From Patescibacteria group bacterium (lineage in GTDB: Bacteria; Patescibacteriota; Patescibacteriia; JAHIZJ01): a stretch of 64,000 nt of DNA. Positions 1 through 5,556 of this stretch are shown here, piece after piece; positions within the stretch are counted from its first letter, which is position 1, and each line of letters begins with the position of its first letter. The stretch covers positions 310,001 through 374,000 of the forward strand of contig JBAZUB010000001.1 of assembly GCA_041661625.1 (NCBI GenBank). Direction: 5' to 3'. The notes beneath the pieces were generated by a model. That model was not told the DNA's origin. It made no database searches and saw nothing but the letters and a program-made list of their open reading frames with translations. A program made the position numbers and the translations under genes.

Positions 1-109
1 TAGTAACCACCCGTTCATGCATGATTAGACTAACAGCCATATTGCGCCGCATCAATAAACGCTGCGTAACTGGGCGATCGAGAGTTTTCGTCTTGTTGCG
101 GTGTCTCAT
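1..109 (-). CDS. rplQ: 50S ribosomal protein L17, N-terminal part (cut by window edge)
   Basis: The reverse strand reads MRHRNKTKTLDRPVTQRLL and onward, the characteristic L17 N-terminus, with about 36 residues visible before the window ends. L17 is a large-subunit protein near the exit tunnel. It begins 18 bases after the rpoA stop, the classic rpoA-rplQ order, so it is the last visible gene of the ribosomal operon that starts at infA. The rest lies outside the window. Confidence 0.93.
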   Translation of the reverse strand, partial: MRHRNKTKTLDRPVTQRLLMRRNMAVSLIMHERVVT

Positions 110-127
110 GAGTGCGTGATAATAAAA

Positions 128-952
128 CTATTCTTCTTTAGTCTCGCTTTTTTTAGCCCGTGCGCGCTTTTTCTTTGGTTCGGCCAGGTCGGTGATAACA
201 TCTTCTACGGCGGTTTCAGTAACTTCGGGCTCTTCTGCTTTAACCTTGGCGGGCTTGCCCGTTTCTGTTAAACCGTTAAGCAGGAAATTGAAATGTGCGT
301 CCAGTAGTTTGGCGGCTTCGTGAAATGCTTTTTCGGGAGATAGCGTGCCGTCAGTGATGACCTCCAGCATCAGCCGGTCATAATTCGTCATTTGCCCAAC
401 CCGGACATTCTCCACGTCAAAGTTGACGTTTCGAATTGGGGTAAATATGGCATCAACGGCGATCATGCCGATTTCCCGCTTCTCTTTTTCGCGGGTCTCT
501 ACCGGCACATAACCCCGGCCTTTTTCGATTTTTAATTCCATTTCCAGTTCGGCCGCTTTGTCCGTCAGGGTGGCAATCACCTGTTCGGGATGTACTACTT
601 CGACATCGCTGGTCGCCTTGATGTCCTTGCCGGTGACTTTCTTCTCACCCTTGGCTGAAAGCTTGACCGTGACCGGCTCATCGCTGAAACTGCGGAACCG
701 CAAAGTCTTTAGATTCAATATGATCTCCACCACATCTTCTTTGACATTCGGAATGGTGGAAAATTCGTGGTTAACGCCTTCGATTTTTACGGCCGTAATG
801 GCCGCGCCTTCCAGCGACGACAATAATACTCGGCGCATCGCGTTGCCCAGCGTCATGCCGTAACCGGGATAGCAGGGCTCAATCGTGAACATAGCCACGT
901 TGTCGCCGGTCTTTTTTACATCGATTTTGCTGGGAAGGGATATAAGTTCCAT
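128..952 (-). CDS. rpoA: RNA polymerase alpha subunit lacking a recognisable C-terminal domain
   Basis: RpoA dimerises to nucleate RNA polymerase assembly. The alpha N-terminal domain is clear: IEPCYPGYGMTLGNAMRR near residues 25-42 and the GYVPVE segment near residue 149. The protein has 274 residues, while RpoA is usually about 310-330. After about residue 235 there is only an acidic stretch followed by a Lys/Arg-rich tail (KKKRARAKK), with no helix-hairpin-helix alpha-CTD sequence such as the usual LxLSxRxxNxLxxAGI. In well-studied bacteria the alpha-CTD contacts UP elements and activators. The reading frame is open to a normal stop, so a natural short form is likelier than a frameshift. 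It lies between rpsD and rplQ, as in most bacteria. Confidence 0.96.
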   Translation of the reverse strand: MELISLPSKIDVKKTGDNVAMFTIEPCYPGYGMTLGNAMRRVLLSSLEGAAITAVKIEGVNHEFSTIPNVKEDVVEIILNLKTLRFRSFSDEPVTVKLSAKGEKKVTGKDIKATSDVEVVHPEQVIATLTDKAAELEMELKIEKGRGYVPVETREKEKREIGMIAVDAIFTPIRNVNFDVENVRVGQMTNYDRLMLEVITDGTLSPEKAFHEAAKLLDAHFNFLLNGLTETGKPAKVKAEEPEVTETAVEDVITDLAEPKKKRARAKKSETKEE

Positions 953-985
953 CGCGTTTTATCTCCGCCGTTAAATATTAATATT

Positions 986-1615
986 TTATCGTGAATAGAA
1001 TTCGATAATCAGCTGGGTCTGGAAGTTCTGTTTCAGATCCTCCGCCGCCGGCAATGCCAATACCTTGCCCTCTAGTTTGACCTTATCGAGTGTTAGCCAA
1101 ACCGGCACTTCCTGCTTGGCGATTCGCTTGAGCGTATCTTGAAAATATTTCTTGGCCATCCGATTTGGTTTGACCTGGATCGTATCATTGGCACGTACTT
1201 GATAGGATGGTATGTCGGTACTGCGGCCGTTGACCAAAAACTGACCGTGGCTAACCAGCTGGCGCGATAATACCCGGGAAGTGCCGATGCCCAGACGGTA
1301 GACGACGTTATCCAGGCGCGTCTCCAATAATCGGCCAAGATTTTCCGCCGTATCTCCCGTACGCTGTTCGGCTTTTTGAAAATAGTTATAAAACTGGGTT
1401 TCGTTCAAGCCATACTGCCGCTTGGCTTTCTGCTTTTCACGCAGCTGCTGGCCATAGTTGGACATCCGGCCGCGCCCCTTGCCGCCGTGTTGTCCGGGCG
1501 GATAGTTCCGTTTCACGATCGGACACTTGCCCGTGTAGCACTTCTCTCCCTTCAGAAAGAGTTTTTCGCCTTCACGTCGGCATTGGGTGCATTTTGATAT
1601 GGATACTTTTGACAT
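986..1615 (-). CDS. rpsD: 30S ribosomal protein S4
   Basis: S4 is a primary 16S rRNA-binding protein of the 30S body. The N-terminus has a four-cysteine set (CTQC at 9-12, then C at 26 and 31), the zinc-binding C+ form of S4, followed by YPPGQHGGKG. The S4 RNA-binding fold is seen around RLDNVVYRLGIGTSR and VNGRSTDIPSYQV. Its 209 residues are normal. It lies 17 bases after rpsK and 33 bases before rpoA in the same transcription unit. Confidence 0.97.
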   Translation of the reverse strand: MSKVSISKCTQCRREGEKLFLKGEKCYTGKCPIVKRNYPPGQHGGKGRGRMSNYGQQLREKQKAKRQYGLNETQFYNYFQKAEQRTGDTAENLGRLLETRLDNVVYRLGIGTSRVLSRQLVSHGQFLVNGRSTDIPSYQVRANDTIQVKPNRMAKKYFQDTLKRIAKQEVPVWLTLDKVKLEGKVLALPAAEDLKQNFQTQLIIEFYSR

Positions 1616-1632
1616 AGGGTATAAATCAGATG

Positions 1633-2142
1633 TTACACTCGGCGCACTTTGCGCGGCCGGGGGCCATTGTGCGGAATCGGACTGACGTCCCGGATTGATA
1701 AAATGGTATAACCTTGGGCATTCAGGGCACGAACCGCCGCTTCCCGGCCGGATCCGACACCTTTGATGCGCACATCGACTTCCTTGATGCCGAAATCGCG
1801 CACTCGATCAACAACCGAACGGACAATAATACCGGCCGCGTAGGGCGTGGATTTCTTGGGACCCTTGAAGCCGTTCTGACCGGCCGAAGAGGAGGCTAGC
1901 ACATTGCCTTCGGGGTCGGTGAAAGTAATAATGGTGTTATTATACGTCGCCAAAACATGTACCACCGCTTTGTTGATAAACTTCCGGACTTTTTTCTTGG
2001 ATCGAAAAGCCGGCTTCGTTTTGGATGTCTTAGTTTCGGTGGTTGCCCCTTTCGCAGTCGGTTTGCTCTCGGTGTCGCTTTTCATAGCAGGTACCGCAGA
2101 CTTGGTGTTGTCTTTCGGTTCGATTGTAGCTTCGTCGGTCAT
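1633..2142 (-). CDS. rpsK: 30S ribosomal protein S11 with N-terminal extension
   Basis: S11 sits on the 30S platform near the mRNA exit. The conserved body runs from about residue 50 (KAVVHVLATYNNTIIT) to the C-terminal end (SPIPHNGPRPRKVRRV), both diagnostic of S11. The protein has 169 residues against the usual 125-130. The first 45 or so are a low-complexity Thr/Lys/Ser/Glu tract, probably disordered. The ATG used is the first in frame. I see no better internal start before the basic FRSKKKVRKF segment, so the extension is probably translated, though an internal start cannot be excluded. Confidence 0.96.
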   Translation of the reverse strand: MTDEATIEPKDNTKSAVPAMKSDTESKPTAKGATTETKTSKTKPAFRSKKKVRKFINKAVVHVLATYNNTIITFTDPEGNVLASSSAGQNGFKGPKKSTPYAAGIIVRSVVDRVRDFGIKEVDVRIKGVGSGREAAVRALNAQGYTILSIRDVSPIPHNGPRPRKVRRV

Positions 2143-2198
2143 TTCAGCTATTAAATTATCGTTATGGCGTAATTAGGACTGTCACATTCGCGGCTATT

Positions 2199-2591
2199 CT
2201 AAGTCTTTTCGGCTGATGGACGTCGCCCCGAACCCATAGTTCTACGAACGTTGCCACGGACGGTCCGGCTATTCGTCTTGGTTCGTTGGCCACGGGCTGG
2301 CAATCCCTTCGCGTGGCGGGTGCCCCGATACGAGCCAATTTCGCGCAGACGCTTGATGCTGCCCATGCGTTCGCGCCGAAGATCGCCTTCGGTCCGGATA
2401 TTTTTTTCAATATAATCACTTAGACGCTTTTGTTCGTCAACGCTCAAGTTCTGGGTGCGAGTATTCAGATCGATCTTATTGGCCTCTAAAATCTTACTCG
2501 CCGTAGTCCGGCCAATGCCATAGACATAGGTCAGGGCGATTTCGATCCGCTTGTTTTGAGGTAATGTGACTCCGGCGACTCTTGCAGCCAT
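2199..2591 (-). CDS. rpsM: 30S ribosomal protein S13
   Basis: S13 is a 30S head protein that contacts the P-site tRNA and forms intersubunit bridges. MAARVAGVTLPQNKRIEIAL at the start, YGIGRTTASKIL (helix-hairpin-helix) near residue 24, and RGTRHAKGLPARGQRTKTN near residue 95 are all family signatures. Its 130 residues are slightly long because of a basic C-terminal tail. It sits between rpmJ and rpsK in the expected order. Confidence 0.97.
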   Translation of the reverse strand: MAARVAGVTLPQNKRIEIALTYVYGIGRTTASKILEANKIDLNTRTQNLSVDEQKRLSDYIEKNIRTEGDLRRERMGSIKRLREIGSYRGTRHAKGLPARGQRTKTNSRTVRGNVRRTMGSGRRPSAEKT

Positions 2592-2612
2592 ATATCAATA
2601 ATATAGTGTTAA

Positions 2613-2726
2613 TTAGCCTTGTCTCTGTTTGTGCTTCGGATTTGAACACAAAACGCGTACGCGTTGTTTTCGGCGAATAACTTTGCACTGGGCGCACATT
2701 TTCTTAACCGATGCTCGTACTTTCAT
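2613..2726 (-). CDS. rpmJ: 50S ribosomal protein L36 (37 residues)
   Basis: The reverse strand encodes a 37-residue protein: MKVRASVKKMCAQCKVIRRK, then a basic segment and a final KHKQRQG. It carries the L36 zinc ligands CxxC near residues 11-14, a further Cys near 27 and a His near 32. L36 is the smallest 50S protein and lies next to 23S rRNA helices. It sits between infA (17 bases downstream of its stop) and rpsM, exactly as in most bacterial alpha operons. Confidence 0.95.
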   Translation of the reverse strand: MKVRASVKKMCAQCKVIRRKQRVRVLCSNPKHKQRQG

Positions 2727-2743
2727 AGCCGATAATAAAGTTG

Positions 2744-2992
2744 TTACAGACGGAATGTGACGCGACCCTTGGTCAGGTCGTAGGGGGTCATTTCCATCAA
2801 TACCCGGTCACCTGGTACGATTTTGATTCGATTTATCCGCATTTTACCGGATAAATGAGCCAGAATCGTGTGCCCGTTTTCCAGCGTGACCCGGAAGGTC
2901 GCGTTGGGCAATAGCTCGTCCACTACTCCGGCCATCTGAATGAAGCCGGGTTTAGCCTTGGGAGGCTCACGTCGCGGGGGCGTAGGTAGCAT
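2744..2992 (-). CDS. infA: Translation initiation factor IF-1
   Basis: IF-1 binds the 30S A site and supports initiation. The OB-fold is clear: GVVDELLPNATFRVTLENGH, then LAHLSGKMRINRIKIVPGD and YDLTKGRVTFRL at the end. The protein has 82 residues against about 72, because of a Pro/Arg-rich N-terminal stretch of about 18 residues before the OB-fold. It is the first gene of the infA-rpmJ-rpsM-rpsK-rpsD-rpoA-rplQ unit and has a leader of about 113 bases behind a strong promoter. Confidence 0.95.
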   Translation of the reverse strand: MLPTPPRREPPKAKPGFIQMAGVVDELLPNATFRVTLENGHTILAHLSGKMRINRIKIVPGDRVLMEMTPYDLTKGRVTFRL

Positions 2993-3014
2993 TGAAAATG
3001 CTTACTTATAAACG

Positions 3015-3036
3015 AAAAACGTTCAATCAAGAACGT
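3015..3036 (-). promoter_or_regulatory. Possible attenuator hairpin in the infA leader
   Basis: On the reverse strand ACGTTC, a six-base loop, and GAACGT form a perfect 6-bp inverted repeat followed at once by five T residues, 23 bases before the infA start codon. This is the form of a weak intrinsic terminator, so it could tune read-through into the ribosomal operon. The short AT-containing stem makes this tentative. Confidence 0.4.
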
Positions 3037-3111
3037 CTACAACAAAGAATATTACTTCTCTGCCGGGTCGAGACGAGTTCTTGAAATCAGGAATATTGTT
3101 AACCCAGAACT

Positions 3112-3140
3112 ATTGTACTATGCATGCCAAGAGGTGTCAA
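3112..3140 (-). promoter_or_regulatory. Promoter of the infA-rplQ operon
   Basis: Reverse-strand TTGACA (3140-3135), a 17-base spacer, and TACAAT (3117-3112). The match to the sigma-70 consensus is near perfect. Transcription would begin near 3105, about 113 bases upstream of infA. Confidence 0.85.
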
Positions 3141-3186
3141 GAGCTAGCCCTTACATCTGTATATACTTTTCGTAATGAGGTTTAGG

Positions 3187-3215
3187 TTGTAATATTTAGA
3201 CTTATAGAATATAAT
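3187..3215 (+). promoter_or_regulatory. Promoter for the repeat miniprotein / TPR protein pair
   Basis: TTGTAA, 17 bases, then a perfect TATAAT at 3210-3215. It is divergent from the infA promoter. The first gene starts 62 bases downstream of the -10 element. Confidence 0.65.
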
Positions 3216-3276
3216 CACTTTGTTTATAATATGTAGAAAATAGTACATTCCTACCTAACAATATAGCTATAATAAA

Positions 3277-3501
3277 ATGTTTCTATCTGATACATTAATT
3301 CAAGTTGCGGCAGTAGGTGGTGGTTTAATAATTGATTTAGATAAGGACATATTTCTGGCGGATACGCTAATTCGAATTGCATCGGCTGCAAATGCATCGG
3401 GCGCAACCATTGTAATTCGAAATGCTGACAAACACTTACTTTCAGACTCGCTAATAAGGATAGGTGCCGCAGGTGGAGGAAGGGTAATTTTTGAAGTATA
3501 A
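3277..3501 (+). CDS. Tandem-repeat miniprotein, function unknown
   Basis: A 74-residue protein made almost wholly of three copies of one motif: FLSDTLIQVAAVGGG (2-16), FLADTLIRIASAANASG (26-42) and LLSDSLIRIGAAGGG (54-68). The consensus is [FL]L[SA]D[ST]LI[RQ][IV]xxAxGGG with periods of about 24 and 28 residues, followed by short beta-like segments (TIVIRNAD, RVIFEV). Each unit looks like a helix, a glycine turn and a strand, as in small solenoids. No signal peptide or membrane segment is seen. It ends 3 bases before the next start, so the two genes are probably co-transcribed and coupled. The AT-rich composition differs from the ribosomal operon. I do not recognise the family with certainty. 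Conservation of the repeat makes it likely to be a real gene. Confidence 0.7.
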   Translation: MFLSDTLIQVAAVGGGLIIDLDKDIFLADTLIRIASAANASGATIVIRNADKHLLSDSLIRIGAAGGGRVIFEV

Positions 3502-3504
3502 CGA

Positions 3505-4371
3505 ATGCAAAACTCATCCATCAGCATAATGATATACTTTTTATCGGGTCTATTGCTTGGGGTAATAATACCCCTACTTATTAAATTTATTTCCTCGGGT
3601 GCGGGAAGGTTATATATTTTAAAAGCTAGATTAATTAAAAGGTACTGGTTAATTTGTGCAATATTTATTCTGATCTCTGTAATAGTATATTTATCAATAT
3701 TTAAAAGATATACAGGCGATAGCCTTGACCACGCAATTAGCGTGGTTGGTCAAAATATTACTCTTCTATTTGCAATAGTTGTTGGTTACTTTGCCTTTGA
3801 GCAGGTTTCAATACAAAAAGCTGAACAAAAACAGAAGACTGGGTATGAAAATTTAAGACAGAGAAAACTTGGTAGAGCTAAATCAGACTTAGAAGATTCT
3901 CTTTCCCTTGATCCGTCAAATATAAACACTCTTCTAAACCTAACCGAACTGTACTTGATTACTGCTGATTACAAAGCATTTAACGAGAAGGTCATACTGC
4001 TTGAGAGTATGGTTATTGATCGACCTGAAAAAGTATTACTACATTACCTTAAAGTAATATATGCATTATTTACAAAGGGATATGATGATGCTGTTCGAGA
4101 AATTAACATCTGTGTAAAGGAAGAGGGCTCTATAAATATTGCCGAGAGAACAATTCCTCGCTGGGGGTACGGGGAGATTGTTTTAGCAGAACCATTTAAA
4201 CGATTTAATGAAAATGAAAAAAAGTTAGTTGAAATTTATTTTCGTTATCTTCAAAATGCACTTAACACAGAGGAGATGGTTGCGTATAGGAATGGGGATC
4301 TATTGTTGCAAAATGTAAAACCGCCCGAACAGCATTTACCTATTACAGAAAATACGACAATAAAATCTTGA
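3505..4371 (+). CDS. Membrane protein with three TM segments and cytoplasmic TPR domain
   Basis: 288 residues. Hydrophobic segments lie near 8-28 (IYFLSGLLLGVIIPLLIKFI), 46-67 (YWLICAIFILISVIVYLSIF) and 84-102 (ITLLFAIVVGYFAFEQV). From about 115 there are tetratricopeptide-like helices: GYENLRQRKLGRAKSDLEDSLSLDPSNINTLLN is a good TPR unit, with a second less regular unit (ALFTKGYDDAVREINICV). TPRs bind protein partners. The gene follows the repeat miniprotein by 3 bases with no Shine-Dalgarno of its own, which suggests translational coupling and shared function. No catalytic motif is visible. Confidence 0.8.
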   Translation: MQNSSISIMIYFLSGLLLGVIIPLLIKFISSGAGRLYILKARLIKRYWLICAIFILISVIVYLSIFKRYTGDSLDHAISVVGQNITLLFAIVVGYFAFEQVSIQKAEQKQKTGYENLRQRKLGRAKSDLEDSLSLDPSNINTLLNLTELYLITADYKAFNEKVILLESMVIDRPEKVLLHYLKVIYALFTKGYDDAVREINICVKEEGSINIAERTIPRWGYGEIVLAEPFKRFNENEKKLVEIYFRYLQNALNTEEMVAYRNGDLLLQNVKPPEQHLPITENTTIKS

Positions 4372-4464
4372 GAGGTACAGAGGGCTACTAATATCAAAAT
4401 ATATTATCCAGCCCAGCCTTCATTCATTATTTCCCAAAAATTCCTACTGCCCAAAGTCGCATGC

Positions 4465-4492
4465 TTGTCCCCCGTTCTCGATGTAGTATAAT
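4465..4492 (+). promoter_or_regulatory. Promoter for the lipoprotein gene at 4528
   Basis: TTGTCC, a 16-base spacer, and a perfect TATAAT at 4487-4492, 35 bases before the ATG. The short leader has no clear Shine-Dalgarno site. Confidence 0.7.
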
Positions 4493-4527
4493 GTCTACAG
4501 GCACATCACTTGTAAAATAAATTGACT

Positions 4528-5283
4528 ATGCTTAAAAAAACGCTCCTAGTCGCGATCGCTCTGGTAGCTTTTGTGTTTGTGGCGGGCTGTGGTAAGCCCG
4601 ACGCCACGGACGGTGACGCCGTTCCCGCGTCTGGCACGACGAATCGAAGCGGTACCGCGTCGGGCAATGTCACCGATCGAACCGACTATGTGATTTATGA
4701 AGACACCACCACTCCGGCACCGATACCCGGCGGTATTACCACGCATCAGTTTATTCTCGGCCACCCGATCCCGGAAGCCAGCGTAATAAAATCAAATGCT
4801 TACTTCGTCCCCTGGCGCGTCGACTTTAGCCAAGTTCTGCGCGCCCCCCAGATGATGCCGGGCAGTGGCTGTGTCACAGTCAAGGAACAAGTGACCTATA
4901 TCGACGGTTGGATCGACCTCAATCTGGCTGACATGGAGATCGGACCAAATGACCTGCCAAATGACGGCCCGGCTATTCCCAGCGGCACCGTGCATGAAAA
5001 AGTTACCGGCACGCCCGGCACTTGGACTTGCGGCAGTAGCATGCTGACCACGGCCGCTAATCAGGGTTCGGTTGATTACATTAATTCTATTGTCGGCGAG
5101 CACACCGCCAACTTCAAAGATGCATCGAACCTAACCGGCCTATCCACCGCCGGTGCAAATATTTATCTTGATCTATCTATGCCCGAAGATATTCAGTTCA
5201 TCTGGCCGGCTGGAACCAAGATCGAGTACGCGCCCGAAGGCACTCCGATACCGCTGGAGCCACTAGTTTCGAGTAAACTATAA
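4528..5283 (+). CDS. Predicted lipoprotein, function unknown
   Basis: 251 residues beginning MLKKTLLVAIALVAFVFVAG, followed by the lipobox Cys, so an exported lipid-anchored protein. A Ser/Thr/Gly-rich linker follows (residues 23-45). The rest is a soluble beta-rich domain with no family I recognise, containing WRVDFSQVLRAPQMMPGSGC and a late WPAGTKIEYAPEGTPIPL. Three further cysteines could form disulfides. The first in-frame ATG is preferred over the TTG two codons upstream because of its distance from the TATAAT box. It is a single gene with its own promoter and downstream hairpin. Confidence 0.8.
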   Translation: MLKKTLLVAIALVAFVFVAGCGKPDATDGDAVPASGTTNRSGTASGNVTDRTDYVIYEDTTTPAPIPGGITTHQFILGHPIPEASVIKSNAYFVPWRVDFSQVLRAPQMMPGSGCVTVKEQVTYIDGWIDLNLADMEIGPNDLPNDGPAIPSGTVHEKVTGTPGTWTCGSSMLTTAANQGSVDYINSIVGEHTANFKDASNLTGLSTAGANIYLDLSMPEDIQFIWPAGTKIEYAPEGTPIPLEPLVSSKL

Positions 5284-5298
5284 CAATCCAAAATTTCA

Positions 5299-5334
5299 AA
5301 CGCCAAGACCGGCTCACCAGCCGCTTTTGGCGTT
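5299..5334 (+). terminator. Stem-loop after the lipoprotein gene
   Basis: AACGCCAA (5299-5306) pairs perfectly with TTGGCGTT (5327-5334), and an inner CGGCT pairs with AGCCG. There is no T-run on either side, so it may act as a 3' end stabiliser rather than a full intrinsic terminator. Confidence 0.5.
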
Positions 5335-5362
5335 GATACACACAAATTCAGGCAATAAAATA

Positions 5363-5395
5363 TTGACAAAATACCCTATTCCTGTAGGGTATAGG
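5363..5395 (+). promoter_or_regulatory. Promoter with operator-like palindrome for the beta-helix gene
   Basis: TTGACA (5363-5368) is followed by a perfect 8-bp inverted repeat, ATACCCTA / TAGGGTAT (5371-5378 and 5385-5392, 6-base spacer). The palindrome lies where the spacer and -10 element should be. Possible -10 hexamers are TAGGGT (16-base spacer) or TATAGG (21-base spacer). A repressor bound here would block RNA polymerase. A leader of about 160 bases follows, with a 7-bp inverted repeat CTACAGC / GCTGTAG. Confidence 0.6.
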
Positions 5396-5556
5396 CGTCT
5401 GTACTGGGAATAATTCGGGTACTTTCACGCTAACCCGTTCGAATTAGGAGGGGCGAACTGGACTAGCACTGGTGCTTTTTGATAACTCGCGTAGTTTCTA
5501 CAGCTGGCAAGGTGTCGGCTGTAGCGTTCAGGGGTTCAACCTATGGAGGACAAGCA

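Noticed and set aside
5400..5556. Riboswitch in the beta-helix leader
   Set aside because: Inverted repeats exist, but no conserved core of any riboswitch class I know could be recognised.
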